NCBI RefSeq assembly: GCF_030499575.1
Contig: NZ_JASTLC010000001.1
Location: forward strand, 7,402,001-7,466,000
Length of the DNA stretch: 64,000 nucleotides
Source: Streptomyces sp. DG2A-72
Lineage (GTDB): Bacteria; Actinomycetota; Actinomycetes; Streptomycetales; Streptomycetaceae
Direction: 5' to 3'
The translations under genes were made by a program, and so were the position numbers. Below, piece after piece: positions 37,625 through 45,697 of this stretch (within the stretch, counting starts at the first letter, position 1; each line of letters begins with the position of its first letter). The notes beneath the pieces were generated by a model. It saw nothing but the letters and a program-made list of their open reading frames with translations, was not told where the DNA came from and searched no databases.

Positions 37625-40600
37625 ATGGGCGGGCTAGGGCACAGACGGCGGGGACAGTTGCGGCGGATGCGGCTGTGGGTCGTCGGGGCCACGGCGAGCG
37701 CTGTGGTGGCCACCAGTCTCGGCACCGCGCCCGCGGTGTGGGCGACCCAGCGCCACGGCCACCACATCGTGGCGGCACAGGCGGCCAAGAACGGTACGGC
37801 GGTCGCCTTCAAGGCGAAGACGGCCGAGAAGAAGGACCCGGCGAAGGCCGCCGCCGCCCGTACCGCCAAGGTCCTTTCCCGGCACGTGAGCTGGCCCACC
37901 GCCTCGGCCAAGACGCTCCCAGTGGTGGCGAAGTCCGCCAAGTCCACCCTGGTCGGCCGCCTCCCCGTGAAGGTGACCGCGCCCGGCAAGGGAACGGCCC
38001 CCACGAAGGTCACCGTCGAAACGGCCCCGCACAAGACGGCCACCGCCCTCGGCATCCATGGCGCCGTCCTCTCCCTCACCCGCGCCGACGGCAAGAAGAC
38101 CGCCGCCAAGGCCCGCTTCACGCTGGACTATTCGGGCTTCGCGCACGCCTACGGCGGCGACTACGCCTCCCGGCTGTTCCTGGTCCGCCTGCCCGCGTGC
38201 GCGCTGACCACCCCGAAGCTCAAGAAGTGCCGTACGACGACCCCGCTGCCCACGACCAACGACACGTCGAGCCAGACCCTCACCGCCACGGCCCCGCTCG
38301 CCGCGTCCGGCATCACCGCGATGGCGGCGACCACCGGCGCAAAGTCCGGTGCCGGTTCCTACGCGGCGACCCCGCTCAACCCGTCCGCGTCCTGGAACGC
38401 GGGCGGCTCCAGCGGTGACTTCACGTGGTCGTACCCGCTGTCGGTGCCGCCGTCCAACGGCGGCCCGTCGCCCAACCTGGCCATCACCTACGACTCCCAG
38501 AGCGTCGACGGCCGTCTGCCCTCGACCAATAACCAGCCCTCCTGGGTCGGCGAGGGCTTCGACCTGACCACGGGGTACATCGAGCGGTCGTACGACTCCT
38601 GTGACGACGACGGGCAGTCCGGCAAGAACGACGAGTGCTGGGCGAACGACAACGCCACGCTCGTCCTCGGCGGCAAGTCCAGCCCTCTGATCAAGGACTC
38701 GTCGACCGGCGCGTGGCACGCGAAGACCGACGACGGCGAGCGCGTCACCCACTCCACGGGTGCCACGAACGGCGACAACGACGGCGAGTACTGGACCGTC
38801 ACCACGCCGGACGGCACCCAGTACGTCTTCGGCAAGAACCACCTGCCGGGCTGGGCAACCGGCGACGCGGTCACCAACTCCACCTGGTCCGCCCCGGTGT
38901 TCGGCGACGACTCGGGCGAGCCGGGCTATGACCAGGGCACCAGTTTCTCCGGCCGTTCGCTCACCCAGGCCTGGCGCTGGAACCTCGACTACGTCGTCGA
39001 CCCGCACGGCAACGCCATGTCGTACTGGTACACCAAGGAGACCAACTACTACGCCAAGAACGGCACCACGGCCGACAACGGCACGGTGTACGACCGCGGC
39101 GGCTATCTCAGCCGGATCGACTACGGCATGACCTCCTCCACCGTCTTCGGCACCGCCCCGGAGAAGGTCTCCTTCACCACCGCCGAGCGCTGCCTGGTCA
39201 CCAGTACCGAGGACTGCTCGTCGCTGACCTCGTCCACCTCCTCCGACTGGCCGGACGTGCCGTACGACCAGATCTGCGCCTCGGGCAAGGTGTGCAGCGC
39301 CACCGGGCCGACCTTCTTCTCCCGCAAGCGACTCACGGGCATCACCACGAGCGTGTGGGACGCGAGCCTGGCCACCCCCGCCTACCGGGCCGTCGACTCC
39401 TGGGCGCTGGCCCACTCCTTCCCCGACCCAGGTGACGGCACCTCGGCCGGGCTGTGGCTGAAGTCCATCACCCGTACCGGCAAGGACGGTTCGACCACCG
39501 CCATGCCGCCGGTCACCTTCGCCGGCATCCAGCTCTACAACCGGGTGGACACCACCCACGACGATATCGCCGCGCTGGTCAAGTGGCGGGTACGGACGAT
39601 CACTTCGGAGACGGGCTCGGTCCTCACCGTCAACTACTCCGACCCGCAGTGCGTCGCCGGTACGACCATGCCGAGCGCGCCCGACTCCGACACCCTGCGC
39701 TGTTTCCCGACGTATTGGCAGCCGCCGTACACGGCGGATCCCCAACTGGACTGGTTCCACAAGTACGTGGTCACCCAGGTCACCGAGTCGGACCCGACGG
39801 GCGGCGCCCCGCTGAAGGAGACCGACTACACCTACGACGGCTCCCCGGCCTGGCACTACGACAGCGACAACGTCACCGCCCCCGCGAAGCGCAAGACCTG
39901 GTCGCAGTGGCGCGGCTACGGCAGCGTCACCACCACCACGGGCGACGCGCAGTCGACGCGGACGAAGACCGTCGCCACGTACTTCCGCGGCATGGACGGC
40001 GACAAGCAGTCCGACGGCACCACGCGCAGCGTCAAGGTCACCGATTCCACGGGGACTTCGGTCACCGACTCCGACCCGCTGGCCGGCAACGTCCGGGAGT
40101 CGGTCACCTACAACGGCTCCACCGAGGTCTCCGGCACGATTACCGACCAGTGGATCCACCAGACGGCCACGGACGGCAACCGCAGCGCGTACTTCACCCG
40201 GCCGGCGGCCGTGCACTCCCGTACCGACCTGTCCTCCGGCGGCACTCGCGACACGCTGGTCTCGACGACGTACGACCCGACGACCGGGGCGGCGCTGACC
40301 GTCGACGACTCCGGCGACACGGCCGTCACGGGCGACGAGCAGTGCACGCGCACCACGCTCGTGAACAACACCACCGACTGGCTGATGGCGTTCCCGGTGC
40401 GGGTCGAGACCGTCGACGTGGCCTGCGATGCCACCACGACCCGCCCCGACGACGTGGTCTCCGACGTCCGCACGCTCTACGACAGCCAGTCCTACGGCAC
40501 CGCCCCGACCCTTGGCGACGAGACGTCGACGCAGCGCCTGTCGTCGTACAACAGCGGCAGCCCGGTCTACCAGACGGTCACCACGACCCACTACGACACC

Positions 40601-43600
40601 CAGGGCCGCGTCGACTCGGTCTCGGACGCCGACCAGACCGTGGTGAGCAAGACCACCTACACCCCGACCACGGGGGGCCCGCTGACCAGTGCGGTGACCA
40701 CCGACGCCAAGGGCTACGCGACGACCACGAACTTCGACCCCGCACGGGGCCTCGCCACCTCGGTCATCGACCCCAACAGCAAGCGCACGGACTACGCCTA
40801 CGACGGCCTCGGCCGCCTGACGTCCCTGTGGCTGGCCAACCGCAGCAAGTCCTCGGGCCAGAGCGCGAGCCTCGTCTACACCTACGCGATCTCCAACACT
40901 GCGGCCTCCGCGGTCTCCACGGGCAAACTCAACAACGACGGCACGACGTACGACACGACGTACGCCCTGTACGACGCGCTGCTGCGCCCGCGCCAGACGC
41001 AGACACCCGCACCGGGCGGCGGCCGGGTCATCGCCGAGACCAAGTACGACAGCCGCGGGTTGGCCGTCGAGGCGGACGCCGACTACACGGATACGAGTTC
41101 ACCCTCCGGGACGTTGGCGAACATCACCTCCGCAGTCCCGTCCCGGACCCTGACCACGTTCGACGGCGCGGGCCGCGCCACGGCGGAGGACCTCTACGCT
41201 CTCGGCACCAAGCGCTGGACGACCTCCAGGGTGTACGGCGGTGACCGCGTCACGGTCACCCCGCCCAAGGGCGGCATCGCGACCACGACGCTGACCGACA
41301 CGCTCGGCCGCACGGTCGAGACCCGGCAGTACGACAACGGCACGCCGTCGGGTTCGTACACGTCGATCAAGTACACGTACGACGCGAAGAGCCGGCTCAA
41401 GGAGGTCGTCGACGACGCGGGCAACACCTGGTCGTACGGCTATGACCTGATGGGCCGCAAGATCACCTCGACGGACCCGGACACGGGCACGACGAACACG
41501 GCGTACGACGAGCTGGACCAGGTCAGCTCGGTGACGGGCGCGGTCGGCACGTCAGACGAGAAGACGCTCAGCTACTCCTACGACATCCTCGGCCGCAAGA
41601 CCGACCTGTACGACGGCACGACCAAGGACGCGGCGCACGAACTGGCCAAGTGGACCTACGACTCGGTGGCCAAGGGCGAGCCGACGTCGTCGATCCGGTA
41701 CGTGGGCGGCTCGTCCGGGAAGGCGTACGCCACACAGGTCGGCGCCTACGACGCCCTGTACCGCCCGACGTTGACCCGGGTCATCGTCCCGTCGGTCACG
41801 GGTGAGGAGGCGTTGGCGGGCACGTACTCGTCGACGACCGGCTACAACCTCGACGGCACCGTCCAGGTCACCTCCGACCCGGCCGCCGGCGGGCTGTCCT
41901 CCGAGTCGTTGACGTACGGCTACAACGACCTGAGCATGCCGACCACGCTGAGCGGCGCCACCGGTTATGTGCAGAACACGAGTTACACGAAGCTCGGTCA
42001 GGTGGCCCAGCTCACACTGGGGGTTTCGTCCTCGGACACAGCCAAGTGGCTTCAGATCACGAATTCTTACGAAGACGGCACGCGCCGCCTCCAGCGTGAG
42101 CTGGTCACGGACGACGCCCAGAGCGCGCCCGTGCAGGACACGTCGTTCACCTACGACGACGCGGGCAACCCGACGAAGGTCGCCACACACGCCGACGGCA
42201 CCGACGACGTGCAGTGCTACCGCTACGACGGTCACGACCGGCTGAGCGAGGCGTGGACCGCGACGGACGGCTGCTCGGCCGACCCGTCCACGGCGGTCCT
42301 CGGCGGCCCGGCGCCGTACTGGCAGAGTTTCCACTACGACGACCTGGGCAACCGCGACACTCAGACCAACCACGCGACGACGGCGGGCGGTTCGGACGCG
42401 ACGACGTCGTTCGTCTACCCGCCCAAGGGCACGGCGCAGGCGCACACGCTGACGTCGTCGAGCACGGTCGTGGGTTCCACGACGACCACCGACTCGTACA
42501 CGTACGACGGTTCGGGCCAGACCCACACCCGCACCCTGGGCGGCAAGACCCAGACGCTGGACTGGGACTCCGAGGGCCACCTGGCCAAGGTGACCAACGC
42601 GGACGGGACGTCCGCCTCCTACCTGTACGACGCGGACGGCGACAGGCTGCTCTCGCGCGACGACTCGGGTACGACGCTGTATCTGGGCGACACGGAGGTG
42701 CACCTGGCCAAGGGTGCGACAACGACCACGGGCGTGCGCTACTACGAGTGGGCGGGCCAGACCATCGCGGTGCGCACCAGCACGGGCGCCCTGCAGTGGC
42801 AGGTCACGGACGCGCACGACACCGCGGAGACCGCGGTGGACGCGACGACGCAGACGATCACCCGGCGGCGGCTCGACCCGTTCGGCAACACCCGTGGTAC
42901 ACAGCCGACTTCGAGTGCGTGGCTGGGTGACCAGGGCTTCGTCAGCGGGGTGCAGGACACCGTCACGGGCCTGACACACCTGGGGGCGAGGGAGTACGAC
43001 TCGACGATCGGCCGCTTCGTCTCGGACGACCCGGTCCTGGAGCTGACCGACGCCCAGCAGATCGACGGGTACACGTACGCGGCGGACAACCCGATCACGG
43101 GCAGCGACCCGACGGGCCTGGACGACTGGGCCAGCGACCCGACGATGAACGTCTGTGCCATCGACTGCCAACCGGAAGGCTCGTCCGCGCTGGTCGACAC
43201 CGGCGCAGTCAACGACAGCAGCTCGGGAACCCACCACGGCGGTGGGGGCGGTGGCGGAAGCTCCCACCACAGCTGCGGTTGGTCCTTGTCCTGCTATGCC
43301 AAGAAGGCGTACCACGTCGTGGAGCGGCATCCGGTGATCGCGGCCGTGGTCGCCACGGCGGTGGTGGTCGGCGCGGTCGCCTGCGTGGCGGCGACGGCGG
43401 GCGCGTGCGCCGCGGTGCTCGTGGCGGGGGCGGAGGGCTTCACCGCGGGTGCTGAGATCGGCGGCCTCGGGGCCGCGGTGACGGGGGCGGCTGCCGGGGT
43501 CATCGGCGAAGGCGGCGCAGTCGTCGCCGGCGCCGTGGGGATCGCGGGAGCGGGGGTGGCGGCCGTTTCCAAGGGAGCGAAAACAGCCGCCACATCCGAA

Positions 43601-44086
43601 GCCGCTCATGAAACGGGTGCCGCGTCGGCGAGCGCCGACGCCGCGGAGTTGTCCGCCACACCGCCCGCCGACAACTACACCCCTGGTGGGGGCGCCGTCA
43701 GGCACACACATACGTCGACGTCCATCGGATCCGACTCGGCAACCATGAGCGTACGAGAGCACGCCAAGAATGCGGGTCATCATGACGTGATCGTGCATGG
43801 ATCGACACGCGGAGTGCTCGGCGTGGACGGGCAGGACACGAATCCCCTCCAGATCGTCGAGGCAGTCAGAGGAAATCCGCATTACCAGGGTGGATGTGTG
43901 AGACTCCTTGTCTGTCATTCCGGTGTATCCGGTGTGGGGCAGGATGTCGCCAATGGTCTGGGCGTGCCGGTCTGGGCTCCTACCACCAAGGTCGGCGTCA
44001 TGCCGAGTCTCGGGTCGCAGGAACCGTTCCTGGAGCCTGGGGGGACCTGGCGGATGTTCCTTCCCATGGCGGGAGGTGCACACTAG
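37625..44086 (+). CDS. RHS-repeat polymorphic toxin with possible caspase-like C-terminal domain
   Basis: A 2153-residue secreted toxin. The signal helix LWVVGATASAVVATSLG is followed by an SpvB/TcdB-like N-terminal part from about 260 (SYPLSVPPSNGGPSPNLAIT). RHS/YD repeats run from about 990 to 1790 (YDGLGRLTSL, YDLMGRKITS, YDILGRKTDL, YDDAGNPTKV). The RHS core REYDSTIGRFVSDDP and NPITGSDPTGL ends near 1835 and marks where variable toxin tips begin. A Gly/His linker and a long hydrophobic Ala/Gly/Val stretch (about 1900-1985) follow. The tip (about 2035-2153) has HDVIVHGST with His 2058 and VRLLVCHSG with Cys 2097, each after a hydrophobic strand. This resembles clan CD (caspase-like) cysteine proteases, an inference. 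GGGGAG lies 7 bp before the ATG. An immunity candidate follows by 2 bp. Confidence 0.88.
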   Translation: MGGLGHRRRGQLRRMRLWVVGATASAVVATSLGTAPAVWATQRHGHHIVAAQAAKNGTAVAFKAKTAEKKDPAKAAAARTAKVLSRHVSWPTASAKTLPVVAKSAKSTLVGRLPVKVTAPGKGTAPTKVTVETAPHKTATALGIHGAVLSLTRADGKKTAAKARFTLDYSGFAHAYGGDYASRLFLVRLPACALTTPKLKKCRTTTPLPTTNDTSSQTLTATAPLAASGITAMAATTGAKSGAGSYAATPLNPSASWNAGGSSGDFTWSYPLSVPPSNGGPSPNLAITYDSQSVDGRLPSTNNQPSWVGEGFDLTTGYIERSYDSCDDDGQSGKNDECWANDNATLVLGGKSSPLIKDSSTGAWHAKTDDGERVTHSTGATNGDNDGEYWTVTTPDGTQYVFGKNHLPGWATGDAVTNSTWSAPVFGDDSGEPGYDQGTSFSGRSLTQAWRWNLDYVVDPHGNAMSYWYTKETNYYAKNGTTADNGTVYDRGGYLSRIDYGMTSSTVFGTAPEKVSFTTAERCLVTSTEDCSSLTSSTSSDWPDVPYDQICASGKVCSATGPTFFSRKRLTGITTSVWDASLATPAYRAVDSWALAHSFPDPGDGTSAGLWLKSITRTGKDGSTTAMPPVTFAGIQLYNRVDTTHDDIAALVKWRVRTITSETGSVLTVNYSDPQCVAGTTMPSAPDSDTLRCFPTYWQPPYTADPQLDWFHKYVVTQVTESDPTGGAPLKETDYTYDGSPAWHYDSDNVTAPAKRKTWSQWRGYGSVTTTTGDAQSTRTKTVATYFRGMDGDKQSDGTTRSVKVTDSTGTSVTDSDPLAGNVRESVTYNGSTEVSGTITDQWIHQTATDGNRSAYFTRPAAVHSRTDLSSGGTRDTLVSTTYDPTTGAALTVDDSGDTAVTGDEQCTRTTLVNNTTDWLMAFPVRVETVDVACDATTTRPDDVVSDVRTLYDSQSYGTAPTLGDETSTQRLSSYNSGSPVYQTVTTTHYDTQGRVDSVSDADQTVVSKTTYTPTTGGPLTSAVTTDAKGYATTTNFDPARGLATSVIDPNSKRTDYAYDGLGRLTSLWLANRSKSSGQSASLVYTYAISNTAASAVSTGKLNNDGTTYDTTYALYDALLRPRQTQTPAPGGGRVIAETKYDSRGLAVEADADYTDTSSPSGTLANITSAVPSRTLTTFDGAGRATAEDLYALGTKRWTTSRVYGGDRVTVTPPKGGIATTTLTDTLGRTVETRQYDNGTPSGSYTSIKYTYDAKSRLKEVVDDAGNTWSYGYDLMGRKITSTDPDTGTTNTAYDELDQVSSVTGAVGTSDEKTLSYSYDILGRKTDLYDGTTKDAAHELAKWTYDSVAKGEPTSSIRYVGGSSGKAYATQVGAYDALYRPTLTRVIVPSVTGEEALAGTYSSTTGYNLDGTVQVTSDPAAGGLSSESLTYGYNDLSMPTTLSGATGYVQNTSYTKLGQVAQLTLGVSSSDTAKWLQITNSYEDGTRRLQRELVTDDAQSAPVQDTSFTYDDAGNPTKVATHADGTDDVQCYRYDGHDRLSEAWTATDGCSADPSTAVLGGPAPYWQSFHYDDLGNRDTQTNHATTAGGSDATTSFVYPPKGTAQAHTLTSSSTVVGSTTTTDSYTYDGSGQTHTRTLGGKTQTLDWDSEGHLAKVTNADGTSASYLYDADGDRLLSRDDSGTTLYLGDTEVHLAKGATTTTGVRYYEWAGQTIAVRTSTGALQWQVTDAHDTAETAVDATTQTITRRRLDPFGNTRGTQPTSSAWLGDQGFVSGVQDTVTGLTHLGAREYDSTIGRFVSDDPVLELTDAQQIDGYTYAADNPITGSDPTGLDDWASDPTMNVCAIDCQPEGSSALVDTGAVNDSSSGTHHGGGGGGGSSHHSCGWSLSCYAKKAYHVVERHPVIAAVVATAVVVGAVACVAATAGACAAVLVAGAEGFTAGAEIGGLGAAVTGAAAGVIGEGGAVVAGAVGIAGAGVAAVSKGAKTAATSEAAHETGAASASADAAELSATPPADNYTPGGGAVRHTHTSTSIGSDSATMSVREHAKNAGHHDVIVHGSTRGVLGVDGQDTNPLQIVEAVRGNPHYQGGCVRLLVCHSGVSGVGQDVANGLGVPVWAPTTKVGVMPSLGSQEPFLEPGGTWRMFLPMAGGAH

Positions 44087-44088
44087 CC

Positions 44089-44481
44089 ATGCTGAGAGTC
44101 GGGTTTGTCCGAGAGTTCTTCGAGGGGCCGGTCGATCTTCCGGGAATCCATGAACTCACGCGCTCGGATTCCGGGGAATGGCGAGAGATCGCGACGTTCG
44201 CCGTCGCGTACCTTGCCGGCTCCCCGGTGGTTGCCGAATTCACCGAGACCGAGCAGTGCCTGCTGGGCTGTGGCGAGAATCTCGTAGGCTGCTCGTCCTT
44301 GTTCACCGATGGGTCCTGGGTCTGGCGCCGCGACCTCGGGCATTACGTGGGACGCCACGGCGTGCTGCTGCCGTCGGAATTCGTCGAGCGGATGCAAGGG
44401 TTCGGCTGGAAGCCGCCTGCAGATGCCGTCGACGCCTCGCTGGCGCGCCTGGCATTGCAGACCGCCTGGCAGGTCGACTGA
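44089..44481 (+). CDS. Candidate immunity protein for the RHS toxin
   Basis: A 130-residue protein with no signal peptide. It starts 2 bp after the toxin stop, the usual place of the cognate immunity gene. GGGAGG is 12 bp upstream, inside the toxin's last codons. The sequence is mixed alpha/beta, rich in W and G, with DGSWVWRRDLGHYVGRHGV and LPSEFVERM near the end, a pattern seen in small proteins next to actinomycete toxins. Function is inferred only from position and size. Its base composition is less GC-biased than that of the RHS body, as expected for swapped toxin tips. Confidence 0.65.
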   Translation: MLRVGFVREFFEGPVDLPGIHELTRSDSGEWREIATFAVAYLAGSPVVAEFTETEQCLLGCGENLVGCSSLFTDGSWVWRRDLGHYVGRHGVLLPSEFVERMQGFGWKPPADAVDASLARLALQTAWQVD

Positions 44482-44567
44482 CGTGTGCATCGGCATGACG
44501 GGTCGGATCACGGATATCAGCCGCCGCGGTAATTCGTCGGCGCGGTACTGAGGATGGGGACAGGGAA

Positions 44568-45020
44568 GTGACAGGTTCACGCACGGAACGCCGTTCCGCC
44601 GGCACCCAGACCATGCTGGACGTGCTGCTGCGCTGGACATGGATCCGGCGCCGCACGGCCGCGAGGGACATCACCGACTTCGACGGCGGGCAGCCGCTGC
44701 GGGTCGTCGGGTTCACGCAGAGCATCGGCGGGGCGGTCAAGGTCTCGGTCGGCAAGGGCAAGCAGATCGCGCGGCTGAGGCAGGGCTATCTTCGGCTCGC
44801 CGCGGGTGAGCCGCCGCTCTGGAAAGACGCGCGAGGCGACCGGAGCGTGACCCTTCAGGCGCCGTTCCGGCTGAAGCCGGCGGGCGGGAAGGTCCGGCTG
44901 GCGCCGAAGTTCGAGCGGTACGAACTGGTCACGGGCGCGGGGACGTACGACCTCGCGGTGCCGAAGGAGGACGGGGAACTGGTGCGGCACGCGTTCGGCG
45001 GCGGGGCGGGGCTTCGGTGA
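44568..45020 (+). CDS. Protein of unknown function
   Basis: A 150-residue soluble protein, not recognised. It is Arg/Lys-rich at the N-terminus (RRRTAARDI) and has an all-beta look: VVGFTQSIGGAVKVSVGKG, SVTLQAPFRLKPAGGKVRL and AGTYDLAVPKEDGELV. The GTG start has GGGG 8 bp upstream. It could belong to the toxin locus (second immunity or accessory gene) or be unrelated. A strong terminator follows. Confidence 0.6.
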   Translation: MTGSRTERRSAGTQTMLDVLLRWTWIRRRTAARDITDFDGGQPLRVVGFTQSIGGAVKVSVGKGKQIARLRQGYLRLAAGEPPLWKDARGDRSVTLQAPFRLKPAGGKVRLAPKFERYELVTGAGTYDLAVPKEDGELVRHAFGGGAGLR

Positions 45021-45035
45021 GCGGCGGGGTGAGTC

Positions 45036-45084
45036 CCGCGCGGGCCAGGGTGTTGGAGTCGAGGCAACACCCTGGCCCGCGCGG
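45036..45084 (+). terminator. Strong hairpin terminator of the toxin locus
   Basis: A perfect 19-bp stem (arms 45036-45054 and 45066-45084, ending GTGTT / AACAC) with an 11-base loop, 15 bp after the unknown gene. One of the longest perfect stems in the window. Confidence 0.75.
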
Positions 45085-45697
45085 CCGACCGAGGGCGTCC
45101 GCGACGGCCGCGCGAGTTGAGCGTGTCACTTGAGCCCGGCTTCCGAGAGTCGCTGAGGGCTCGGTTCCGGTGCCGAAGCAGCATCATTGCGGCTGCCCTG
45201 TAGGTCGGTGACAATGACGTTCCGGCCCCCGGAACACCCGTGGGTGTGGCCATGTGCGGCCACAGTGCGGCCGGACACCTTTGGACGGGGTAACACAGGG
45301 TGTCACGGTGGAACTGTAGGCCGACATGTCCCGCTTGCCGGTACGTGCCTTCAGGGCGGCGATGGTGCCTTCGTGCAGGGACACGGAGGCCGGGCGGACG
45401 GGGCCTTCGCCAGGAGCGGGGGAGGTCGCCATGGTTGAAGTCCGTAGGCGTCAGATCCTCATGATCAGGGATGGTCTTGGCCGGGATTCGGCAGTGGGAG
45501 AAGGACGCCAACGGAATGGGTCCCGTGGCGGTCAGGTGGAATGCGGCTGAGAGGGATATCCAGTCGATCTCGGTGAGGACCGGATGCGGGGGTCCTGCGG
45601 ACCCGCCGCGCGGCGCCCTCGCAGTGTCGGCCCTTTCCCGCCCGTGCTCCGATCTTGTCGATAGCCTTGCGGGAGCTGCGAGTTGGGGGAGTCCTGG
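45085..45697. other. Spacer with truncated antitoxin copy
   Basis: Apart from the vapB-like fragment (45316-45432) no gene is supported. GTGTGGCCA, TGTGCGGCCAC, AGTGC blocks at 45244-45272 repeat those near 31331. Confidence 0.5.
45316..45432 (-). pseudogene. Truncated vapB-like antitoxin
   Basis: About 39 codons from the ATG at 45432 (PAPGEGPVRPASVSLHEG, then TIAALKARTGKRDMSAY) match the start of the antitoxin at 30106-30384 almost residue for residue. The match stops after SAY; the toxin-binding half and the toxin are missing. An older second copy of the module, or a recombination product. Confidence 0.75.

Noticed and set aside
37634..40591. Minus-strand open frame of 985 codons
   Set aside because: Mirror of the RHS gene; no recognisable domain, and the plus strand has clear YD repeats.
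41552..44083. Minus-strand open frame of 843 codons
   Set aside because: Shadow of the RHS repeats and toxin tip.
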